Assembly: GCF_040702995.1 (NCBI RefSeq)
Contig: NZ_CP159992.1
Coordinates: 1,017,501-1,081,500 of the forward strand
DNA from: Paenibacillus sp. AN1007
Lineage (GTDB): Bacteria; Bacillota; Bacilli; Paenibacillales; Paenibacillaceae
DNA: 64,000 nucleotides
Reading direction: 5' to 3'
Shown: in pieces, positions 8,808-16,079 of the stretch
Layout: every line of letters starts with the position of its first letter
Position numbering within the stretch: the first letter of the stretch is position 1
Translations under genes and position numbers: made by a program
Notes under the pieces: model-generated
What the model saw: only the letters and a program-made list of their open reading frames with translations
Told to the model about the DNA's origin: nothing
Database searches by the model: none

Positions 8808-9374
8808 TTAGCTTTGGATCCCTGACCAGAACACATTCCAAGTAATAGCCATAGCTTGTTCGTACGACTGTCTTGTCTCGTATACGAGCTGTATATCAAG
8901 GCCGTCCATCAGTGTGACAAAAGCTAGTGTTGCTTCTTCCGGGCTCAGCCGAATCCCTTCGTAACTTGCAAACAAAGCGGTTACTTCTTTTTTTAGGGTG
9001 CCAAGATATGTCCGGTATTGAGCCAATATAAAATCATGTACTTCCAGCGGTGTCATAAAGGACAAAATATACATAAAGGCGACATTTGGCTGTGTAAGGA
9101 ATCGGTTTTTATGTTCCAGTAAAAAGGCGTATAATTTCTGCTCCAGCGTATCTCCCGCAGTGGAACAGCCTAAAAAATCTTGTACAAACTGCTGCTCCTC
9201 CTGCACAACTTCCTCGTATACCTCCAGCAGCAAAGCTTTCTTGGAAGAATAATGATAAGCCAGCGATTGTTTACGGATACCGGCTTCTTCGGCAATCTGT
9301 GCCATTTTTGTTCCCTCGTAACCGAAACGATTAAAATGCTGAATCGCAATCTCTTTAATTCGTTTTTTACTCAA
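8808..9374 (-). CDS. TetR-family repressor
   Basis: TTG start with GGGGG six bases upstream. 188 aa. The N-terminal helix-turn-helix is clear (IQHFNRFGYEGTKMAQIAEEAG, then QSLAYHYSSKKAL). The C-terminal ligand domain matches TetR_C-like multidrug repressors in length. Its start overlaps the end of the upstream MFS gene by eight bases, so the repressor is translated from the efflux transcript and probably represses its own operon through the dyads at 10607-10648. Confidence 0.92.
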   Translation of the reverse strand: MSKKRIKEIAIQHFNRFGYEGTKMAQIAEEAGIRKQSLAYHYSSKKALLLEVYEEVVQEEQQFVQDFLGCSTAGDTLEQKLYAFLLEHKNRFLTQPNVAFMYILSFMTPLEVHDFILAQYRTYLGTLKKEVTALFASYEGIRLSPEEATLAFVTLMDGLDIQLVYETRQSYEQAMAITWNVFWSGIQS

Positions 9375-10581
9375 TGTGTACCCCCAGTGAACGATCTTCG
9401 TACTGCTTCTGCTTTAGAGCGTATATCAAATATAACAAGATGTATATCACCAAAACAGCGATAGAGATAGTATACACCACCGTATAGGAGAATGCAGATG
9501 CCAGCATGCCCAGAACCAGTGAGCCGCCGCCGATCCCGAGATCAAAAAAATTAAAGAATGAAGCCATCGCATTCTCATGCTCATGTTCTTCCACGAGATT
9601 GACACACCATGTTTGGATGGCAGGAAAAATGGCGCCGAATCCAAAACCGTACAGCGCGCCGGCAATCAGAAAATGGATCTGATTCTGTGCAATGATCAGA
9701 ACGAGAAGCCCTGCCATAGCGAAAACTGCCGAGGGAAGCAGTACAGATCCCGGACCCAGACGATCAAACATGGTTCCTGAGAATAGTCTGACCACAAAAC
9801 TAGCAATCGCCACAATAAAGAAAAACCAGGCGATATTATTGAAACCTTTCTCCGCAGCAAACAAAGCGACAAAAGACATAATTGAACCAGCTGCGATACC
9901 AACAAGCAGGATGAGCAATGAAGGAAAAAGTACCTTTTTCTCAATAAGTTTTACCGAGGTTGAAAGATTATCTGAAGAGGCTGCTTCCCATTTTGTCCGA
10001 GGCGTTCTGGATACGAAAACGGTCATCAGAAGTGCCAATAACAAGATGCACAATCCGCCTAAAAACAGGCTTTGATAATTATATTGAAGGAGCAGGCTGG
10101 TTCCGATTAATGGACCGATGGATATGGCGACGGTTTCCCCGACCCCGAAATACCCCATGCCTTCTCCGCGCCTGTTTTTCGGAATATTTTCCGCAGCTAT
10201 CGTTGCGAAATAAGTCGTTGCCAAACCAAAACCAAATCCGTGGATTACACGTAAGACAAGAATAGTTCCTATACCTGACGAAAGGTAGTATGAACCCGTT
10301 GTTAATGCACAGATGGCGATGCCGATAATCAGGAGATACTTTTTGTTCAGTTTCGCTGCCAGAACGGAAGTGAAAGGTCGAACTAATATGGCTGAGAACA
10401 TAAAAATGCCGGTTACAAGTCCGATCTGTGAGGCATCGCCTCCCAGACTGGACACGAATAACGGTAAGGTAGGAAGAAGCATTTCAAAGGCCATGAACAG
10501 GAGTGCATTGGCCAGCATGATAAAAATAAATGATTTTCCCCACAGTTTTTGTGGTAATGAGTCTGATGTCAGGGTATTCAT
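9367..10581 (-). CDS. MFS transporter, 12 TM, in operon with TetR
   Basis: ATG start behind TTGGAGGAATCTC. 404 aa with 12 hydrophobic segments. The N-terminal half has an MFS fold with a PFTSVLAAKLNKK motif A-like loop and GPLIGTSLL for motif C, typical of drug:H+ antiporters. It is the first gene of a two-gene operon with its presumed TetR repressor. The substrate cannot be inferred. Confidence 0.88.
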   Translation of the reverse strand: MNTLTSDSLPQKLWGKSFIFIMLANALLFMAFEMLLPTLPLFVSSLGGDASQIGLVTGIFMFSAILVRPFTSVLAAKLNKKYLLIIGIAICALTTGSYYLSSGIGTILVLRVIHGFGFGLATTYFATIAAENIPKNRRGEGMGYFGVGETVAISIGPLIGTSLLLQYNYQSLFLGGLCILLLALLMTVFVSRTPRTKWEAASSDNLSTSVKLIEKKVLFPSLLILLVGIAAGSIMSFVALFAAEKGFNNIAWFFFIVAIASFVVRLFSGTMFDRLGPGSVLLPSAVFAMAGLLVLIIAQNQIHFLIAGALYGFGFGAIFPAIQTWCVNLVEEHEHENAMASFFNFFDLGIGGGSLVLGMLASAFSYTVVYTISIAVLVIYILLYLIYALKQKQYEDRSLGVHIE

Positions 10582-10606
10582 GAGATTCCTCCAAATAAGT
10601 TCTGTA

Positions 10607-10656
10607 GTCGCGCGACATAATGGATTGATTCTATCTGACGGTGGTCAGGTTGTAAA
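10607..10656 (-). promoter_or_regulatory. Promoter and two candidate TetR operators
   Basis: On the minus strand TTTACA (10656-10651), 17 bases, TAGAAT (10633-10628). Inside the spacer is CTGAC-CACC-GTCAG (10635-10648). Around the start point is a perfect palindrome GTCGCGCGAC (10607-10616). Either could be the TetR operator; the spacer dyad is placed to block polymerase directly. Confidence 0.65.
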
Positions 10657-10793
10657 GATCGTTTTTTTAATTCAGATAATTAATTCATTTTTGATAGAGT
10701 GCAATAAATTAATATTTTTAACCCTAATCCCAACATTTTCCGATATAATATTCTGATGAAAATAAATAACGAACTCTCGGAGAGGTGAGTGAG

Positions 10794-11600
10794 ATGACCG
10801 TTGACGTCCTCGTACGCAACAATGTAAACATATTGGGAACCGGCAGTCAGACCATCGTGTTTGCACACGGCTTCGGATGCGATCAAGATATGTGGAGGTA
10901 CATTGTTCCTGCTTTTCTTGAACAGTACCGTATTGTCCTCTTTGATTATGTAGGTTCCGGACAATCCCAAATTAACTATTACGATGCACTTAAATATAAT
11001 GATCTTCACGGTTATGCCCAGGACGTGCTGGAGATTATGGAGGCGCTGGAACTTCGGGATGTGACCTTTGTCGGTCATTCCGTCAGCAGTATGATCGGCA
11101 TGCTTGCCTCCATTCAGGCACCGCATTTTTTCAAAAATATCGTCATGCTGGGGCCTTCTCCGCGTTATCTGAATGACCTGCCCCATTATTATGGCGGATT
11201 CGAACGGCGAGATATTGATGAGCTGCTGGAGATGATGCAGTTGAACTTTATTGGCTGGGCAAGTTATATGGCACCCATTGCGATGCAGAACCCGGACCGT
11301 AAGGATTTGACTCAGGAACTGGAAAAAAGCTTTTGTTCACGGGATCCCCACATTGCTAGGCAGTTTGCCGAAGTGACGTTCCTGTCCGATTGCCGCATTG
11401 AACTGGGATTGGTGTCTGTGCCTACGTTGATTCTACAGTGTGCGGATGACAGCATTGCTCCTGTGGAAGTGGGGGATTACCTGCATTCACATCTCAAAAA
11501 CAGCAGGCTGCAGCAGATGAATGCGAAAGGGCATTATCCCCATCTGAGTCAGCCGGACGAGACGATTCGGTTGATTAAAGATTATTTGGCTAGTGCATAA
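10794..11600 (+). CDS. rsbQ: RsbQ-like alpha/beta hydrolase
   Basis: ATG 10794 preferred; a GTG at 10785 is also possible. About 268 aa. It follows B. subtilis RsbQ closely: RNNVNILGTGSQTIVFAHGF, GCDQDMW, nucleophile in GHSVSS, Asp in CADDSIAP, His in GHYPHLS. RsbQ is an energy-stress signalling hydrolase that works with the PAS domain of the phosphatase RsbP, and it is also the bacterial counterpart of plant karrikin/strigolactone receptors. Here the partner position, 29 bases downstream, is taken by a PAS-GGDEF protein and not an RsbP phosphatase. The small molecule it hydrolyses or senses is unknown. Confidence 0.9.
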   Translation: MTVDVLVRNNVNILGTGSQTIVFAHGFGCDQDMWRYIVPAFLEQYRIVLFDYVGSGQSQINYYDALKYNDLHGYAQDVLEIMEALELRDVTFVGHSVSSMIGMLASIQAPHFFKNIVMLGPSPRYLNDLPHYYGGFERRDIDELLEMMQLNFIGWASYMAPIAMQNPDRKDLTQELEKSFCSRDPHIARQFAEVTFLSDCRIELGLVSVPTLILQCADDSIAPVEVGDYLHSHLKNSRLQQMNAKGHYPHLSQPDETIRLIKDYLASA

Positions 11601-11629
11601 AATGCAGAAGAAAGAAAGGCTGTTTTTTC

Positions 11630-12610
11630 ATGGATAATCAATTAGATACGGCACCTTGCGGATATTTCTCGATATCGGACTCGGGCTCGATTCTGTCGGT
11701 GAACCAAACTTTACTGAACATGATTGGACGGGAACGGGAAGAACTTATAGGCAAACATATTGAATCCACGATGTCGGTTACGAATAAAGTTTTTTTTCAT
11801 ACGTATTTCTATCCGTATATTCAGCTGTACGGTCATGTAGACGAGATGTATTTTTCTTTCCGCAATCGCGACCAGGAGGATGTTCCGGTCCTGCTGAACG
11901 GGGTGCGTCAAATGAGGGACGGGCAGCACGTGGTAGATTGTGTTGTCGTTATTATGCGCAAACGGATCGAACACGAAAAGGATATTTTGAACACAAAAAC
12001 CAGGCTGCAGGAGTTATATCAAGCAACACATGATGCCAACAAGGAACTGGAACGTCTGCATGAGGAGTATAAAATCAAAGAGCAGGCGCTGATCAAAGTG
12101 AATGAACAGCTGGAAACGATGGCTTCCACGGATTTGCTGACGGGTTTGAAAAACCGGAGGTTTTTTGAGGAGAAAATGGCTCATCATCTGTCTCTCTACC
12201 ATGAGAAACAGCGCGAATTCTCGCTTCTTGTATTAGATATTGACCACTTCAAGAGCATTAATGATACCTACGGACACCCCATCGGAGATATGGTGCTCGG
12301 TAATCTGGCAGGGATGCTGCAGGCCATATCGCGGGATACGGATGTAGTGGCACGTTACGGTGGTGAGGAGTTCGTGATTATTCTGGCGAATTGTGGGGAG
12401 GAACTGGCCATCAGCATCGCTGAACGATATCGTGCACAAGTGGCTTCGGCGGATTGGGGGGAATATCAGGTTACGGTGAGCATTGGCGCAGCAACAGTCT
12501 CGGCAGCAGATACAGAGCAATCCTTGTTTCAACAGGCAGATGATGCGCTCTATGCATCCAAGAAGGGCGGACGCAATCGGGTAACACACGCCTATACCAG
12601 ATTTGAATGA
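11630..12610 (+). CDS. PAS-GGDEF diguanylate cyclase, RsbQ partner
   Basis: 326 aa, cytoplasmic. Residues about 1-110 are a PAS domain of the RsbP type (ISDSGSILSVNQTLLNMIGR, then GKHIESTM). Residues about 115-165 are a coiled coil. Residues about 166-320 are GGDEF, with active-site GGEEF and, five residues before it, an intact RxxD inhibitory site (RDTD). It should therefore make c-di-GMP and be product-inhibited. With RsbQ directly upstream, I infer that the hydrolase signal reaches the cyclase through the PAS domain, replacing the SigB output of B. subtilis. Confidence 0.9.
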   Translation: MDNQLDTAPCGYFSISDSGSILSVNQTLLNMIGREREELIGKHIESTMSVTNKVFFHTYFYPYIQLYGHVDEMYFSFRNRDQEDVPVLLNGVRQMRDGQHVVDCVVVIMRKRIEHEKDILNTKTRLQELYQATHDANKELERLHEEYKIKEQALIKVNEQLETMASTDLLTGLKNRRFFEEKMAHHLSLYHEKQREFSLLVLDIDHFKSINDTYGHPIGDMVLGNLAGMLQAISRDTDVVARYGGEEFVIILANCGEELAISIAERYRAQVASADWGEYQVTVSIGAATVSAADTEQSLFQQADDALYASKKGGRNRVTHAYTRFE

Positions 12611-12675
12611 CAGCATTATGCCATGTTATGCTTTGAGGAGTCATGGATATGGATACGGAAGGAGCCGGTACCAAG

Positions 12676-13332
12676 ATGAATAGATTAGCTGCTGAAGAAT
12701 TAATCGACCGGGAGAATCATGCCTGGGGAGAGCTCAAGGAGCTTCTCGATCAGGGGAAAAATACATATACCTATGCTCCGGCACAGCCAGAGATTGGGGA
12801 GGATGCGCTGTACCAGCTTCAAGTGAGTACCCGCTCCTATCTGGGAGCGGTGGCTTATGAGACGCAGGGCATCGTGGTGGACCATGGATGGATCACGCTG
12901 CTGGGTGCGGGGGGTGACAGTGTGTATGGCAGTTTGACCCGGTGGAACGGCCTGAGTACGGATCCTTGTGTACAGGCACTGCAGGGCATGATGGTTGCTG
13001 CGTACGATGCAGCGGGTGGTTTTTTTGCGCTGGATACTGGCAAGTTCGGCGGGACAGGCCAGATTTATTATTTCGCACCCGATGCTTTGGAGTGGGAAGC
13101 AACAGAGCTTTCGTATTCAGAGTTTATGACCTGGTTGGCTGAGGGAGATATTGAGTTATTTTACGAAACATTTCGCTGGAAAGGCTGGCAGGAGGATATG
13201 GCACAGCTGGACAAAGGTCAGGTGTTTGCCTATTATCCTCCGCTGTGGACCAAAGAAGGCGGCGGAGAGAAAAGCCGCAAAGCGCCGGTTCCTATTGCCG
13301 AAGCTTGGAGGACAGTGCTCGAAGGGAAATGA
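12676..13332 (+). CDS. DUF2625 family protein
   Basis: ATG 12676 gives the family-like start NRLAAEELI and has GGAAGGAG 11 bases upstream; ATG 12649 with GAGGAG eight bases before is an alternative. About 218 aa. Signatures of DUF2625 are visible: LQVSTRSYLGAVAYETQGIV, VDHGWITLLG, GGFFALDTG and YYFAPD. The function is not known; these genes often lie near SUKH-type genes, as here. Confidence 0.85.
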   Translation: MNRLAAEELIDRENHAWGELKELLDQGKNTYTYAPAQPEIGEDALYQLQVSTRSYLGAVAYETQGIVVDHGWITLLGAGGDSVYGSLTRWNGLSTDPCVQALQGMMVAAYDAAGGFFALDTGKFGGTGQIYYFAPDALEWEATELSYSEFMTWLAEGDIELFYETFRWKGWQEDMAQLDKGQVFAYYPPLWTKEGGGEKSRKAPVPIAEAWRTVLEGK

Positions 13333-13386
13333 CGTGCAGGCGGAGTTCGTTTACAATGGACCAAGCTCAGAGGAAGGCGGATCGGT

Positions 13387-13854
13387 GTGAGAGAGCAGAA
13401 TAGTGATGTGAATGTAATGCGTATTCAGTCTCATTATGGTATTGTTTTCCCACAAGATTATCTGGACTTTATACGGCAGCATACCGATGCTTCTTTTGAT
13501 CTGATACAGGATACAGAGGCGGAGGATTGGGACATTCGTTTTCATGTACTGGATGATCGGTTTATCCCGAATAATGCTGCGCTGGTGGATGAAGTCAATC
13601 CTGATCCGCAGCGGATTATTCCGATCGCATGGAGTGTAAGCAGCGGTAACAACTACCTGCTCGATTATCGTGAGAACAAGAGTATACCCTCTGTGCTGGT
13701 CATGGAGCATGAGCTGGCGATGGTGCGTGAGGACGCCGAGAGTGAAGCGGAGACGAGTGAAGAAGCACAGCAGTTGATGGAGGAGAACGTGAAGTCGATC
13801 GCGGCCGATTTTCTTTCATTTGCCGCCCTTCTCCAGGCACGGCCAGTGCTGTAA
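13387..13854 (+). CDS. SMI1/KNR4 (SUKH) family protein
   Basis: GTG start. 155 aa. It begins with the SUKH helix (IQSHYGIVFPQDYLDFIRQH) and ends with the FLSFAALL helix. The middle has IIPIAWSVSSGNNYLLDYR, typical of the family. It follows the DUF2625 gene by 54 bases, and a bidirectional terminator comes after it. No toxin partner is in the neighbourhood. Confidence 0.8.
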   Translation: MREQNSDVNVMRIQSHYGIVFPQDYLDFIRQHTDASFDLIQDTEAEDWDIRFHVLDDRFIPNNAALVDEVNPDPQRIIPIAWSVSSGNNYLLDYRENKSIPSVLVMEHELAMVREDAESEAETSEEAQQLMEENVKSIAADFLSFAALLQARPVL

Positions 13855-13875
13855 TAAAGCTGAATCATGTTTGGT

Positions 13876-13907
13876 AAAAAGGCTCGCATACCGATGCGAG
13901 CCTTTTT
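13876..13907. terminator. Bidirectional intrinsic terminator
   Basis: Perfect stem GGCTCGCAT / ATGCGAGCC flanked by five A on one side and five T on the other, between convergent genes. Confidence 0.9.
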
Positions 13908-13927
13908 ATGTACATTCCATGTCGTGA

Positions 13928-15277
13928 TTAGCGTCCTGATGATACAGATTTTACATCCCGATTTGGAAGTGAGCCAGCTTTGCTGTGCCATAGAGTAAGG
14001 CAAAGTGAAACTGCGCATACAAACAGCAGGCATCCATATACCACGTGGTAGGCTTCTTCTACCGATACCCCGGGTATGGCATGCAGCAGGAGTCCACACA
14101 CCGCTACAGAAACCGAACCGCCGAAAAACTGAATCAGCTGCAGCAGACCCATGCCTGAGCCGATCTGGTTTTTGGGCAGTACGCGTGACGCTTCGTTGTT
14201 CAGGGAGGCCATGGAAGCAGACAGCGCTGGTGAGAAAAACACATAACCTCCGGTGATGATCAGCGCCGACTGGTCCAGCCCAAGCATGAACAGCACAAGT
14301 ACGGCGGCGAGCATGCTTTGTCCGATTAGCATAAATCGCATATTGCCGTAACGATCAATCCATCGCCCGACATAACGGGTACAGAAGGCTGATATGATCG
14401 CTCCGGGAGCGATGAACAAACCAATAGCAAGTGGAGAACGATGATACAGATCCGCAAGCACCAGCGGCATGAGAAACAGATTCCCGAGATTAACGACCAG
14501 CACGCAGAAGCCAATCATAATGAGCCTAGTGAATCCTGGTACCTTGAACACATGTGGATTTACAAAAGGAAGTGCGGCTTTACGGATATAGAGAATATGT
14601 GCAGCTAAAGAGAGTGCACCGATCACTAACCATATCCATGACCGCTGTGTTATGGCTACCAGTAGGGTTGTTGCATTAATGACGGTGAGTAATGCACCGG
14701 TAAAATCAAAAGGCTGCTCACTGTTCACCGTTTCTCGCGGTAAAAAATAGAGCAGTACAGGCAGAGCCAGCAGTACCAGCACCGTAATAGCAAACAGGCC
14801 GTTCCAGCCCATGTACTCACTGATCAATCCGCCGACAATGGGGCCGAGACCAAAAGCCATTGCGCTGCCTGATGAGATGAGCGCCAGAGCTGCGCCGCGT
14901 CGTTCCACCGGAATGTAACGGCTCGCAATGACCAGACCGAGTCCAGCCATAACTCCGGCCCCTGCCGATTGCAGAATACGTGTCGTGAGCAGCAGGGCAA
15001 AGTTATGTGCGAACAAACCGAGCAGGGACGAGCAGCCGAGAATCAGCAGCCCAACCGTGACCAGCTTACGTACCGGAATTCGGTCGGACAAGCGGCTGTA
15101 AATCACGGTAGACAGGGCATATCCGATGGAGTAGCTGGAGATAACCCAGGAGCCGAGGTCAGAAGTGATCTGAAGATCACGGATAATGACAGGCAGCGAA
15201 ACATTAAACATGGTGGTGTTCATCACTACGATGAAGAGGCAGCACGTCCAGAGCGGCATCACAATTTTTTCTTTCAC
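13928..15277 (-). CDS. MFS multidrug transporter, DHA2 (14 TM) type
   Basis: GTG start behind AGGAATGG. 449 aa with about 14 hydrophobic segments. The N-terminus (NTTMFNVSLPVIIRDL) and motif C (GLGPIVGGLISEYMGW) resemble Tet(L)/Tet(K) and related DHA2 pumps. Motif A is SRLSDRIPVRKLV. It is likely a proton-driven drug or metabolite exporter. No regulator gene is adjacent, but a dyad lies in its upstream region (15381-15400). Confidence 0.88.
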   Translation of the reverse strand: MKEKIVMPLWTCCLFIVVMNTTMFNVSLPVIIRDLQITSDLGSWVISSYSIGYALSTVIYSRLSDRIPVRKLVTVGLLILGCSSLLGLFAHNFALLLTTRILQSAGAGVMAGLGLVIASRYIPVERRGAALALISSGSAMAFGLGPIVGGLISEYMGWNGLFAITVLVLLALPVLLYFLPRETVNSEQPFDFTGALLTVINATTLLVAITQRSWIWLVIGALSLAAHILYIRKAALPFVNPHVFKVPGFTRLIMIGFCVLVVNLGNLFLMPLVLADLYHRSPLAIGLFIAPGAIISAFCTRYVGRWIDRYGNMRFMLIGQSMLAAVLVLFMLGLDQSALIITGGYVFFSPALSASMASLNNEASRVLPKNQIGSGMGLLQLIQFFGGSVSVAVCGLLLHAIPGVSVEEAYHVVYGCLLFVCAVSLCLTLWHSKAGSLPNRDVKSVSSGR

Positions 15278-15380
15278 GTAACCATTCCTGTCTTATATAG
15301 AATTGGAGTATAATCTGGGCGGGACTTTGCAGCATCCATTTGGAGGCAAAACAATATTCTATTTTACGCCTCCTATTTTG

Positions 15381-15400
15381 ATATGGCAATAGTGTCATAT
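15381..15400. promoter_or_regulatory. Dyad between the DHA2 pump and the VOC gene
   Basis: ATATGGCAATAGTGTCATAT is a 20-base inverted repeat with one mismatched pair. It is a candidate operator in the divergent region 15278-15515; no regulator can be assigned. Confidence 0.4.
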
Positions 15401-15515
15401 TTTTTGGCGTTTATACATAACAGGCCTGCTGGTGTGAACAAAGATACTACAGCAGCATGTGCAGCACCCTGTACAAAAGCAGTACCCCACCATTTGATCT
15501 AAGGAGACTTGTTCT

Positions 15516-15896
15516 ATGAATTCAGTTTTATTGCAGTCCCACAGTGTGTTTCCAACCCTTGATATGCGGAGAACGGCTGCATTCTATGAAGAAAAATTAA
15601 AATTCCGGGTAGTTGAATATTTGGATGCCGCGGAGCCTCATGTCTGCCTGTACCGTGATTCTACCGAGATTATTTTAACCCAAAGTAATGGACAGAAGGT
15701 GATCCCGAATAGAGAACTGTATGGCTATGGATATGATGCCTATTTCATTACGAAACAGCAAGAAGAGCTTGAACAGGAGTTTATCGACGCGGGTGTAACG
15801 ATTGTTCGTTCCTTCCATCATTCTGATTATAATAATAAAGAATTTGTGATTGAGGATATTGATGGACGATGGATTGCCTTTGGCATCAAGCAGTAA
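15516..15896 (+). CDS. VOC-family (glyoxalase/bleomycin-resistance-like) protein
   Basis: ATG start behind AAGGAG. 126 aa with two beta-alpha-beta-beta-beta halves: FPTLDMRRTAAFYEEKLKF and later YFITKQQEELEQEF with VIEDIDGRWIAFG. This is the layout of bleomycin-binding and related VOC proteins. Divergent from a drug pump, so a resistance role is possible but not shown. Confidence 0.85.
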   Translation: MNSVLLQSHSVFPTLDMRRTAAFYEEKLKFRVVEYLDAAEPHVCLYRDSTEIILTQSNGQKVIPNRELYGYGYDAYFITKQQEELEQEFIDAGVTIVRSFHHSDYNNKEFVIEDIDGRWIAFGIKQ

Positions 15897-15919
15897 AATG
15901 AGGAGCAAGGTGCAGGAAT

Positions 15920-15947
15920 AGAAACAAGAAACAAGAAACAAGAAACA
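15920..15947 (+). repeat. Four tandem AGAAACA heptamers
   Basis: Four exact 7-bp copies just after the VOC gene. Simple slippage repeat; no function apparent. Confidence 0.9.
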
Positions 15948-15986
15948 TGGGACAGCCCAGTCTTATGTATAGGTGAAAATAGACCC

Positions 15987-16033
15987 GGATAAACAAACAG
16001 GCTCCCTTCCAAAAGGGGCCTGTTTGTTTATCC
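15987..16033. terminator. Terminator-like palindrome between convergent genes
   Basis: Perfect 16-bp arms (15987-16002 / 16018-16033) with GTTTGTTTA in the stem. No long T-run follows, so its efficiency is uncertain. Confidence 0.65.
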
Positions 16034-16079
16034 AATCTATGATGCACATGGCGATGTCCGTCGGTACATCTTGTGTCAA

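Noticed and set aside
15339..15371. GGAGGC...GCCTCC inverted repeat as a terminator of the DHA2 pump region
   Set aside because: No gene ends there and arms are only six bases; probably chance.
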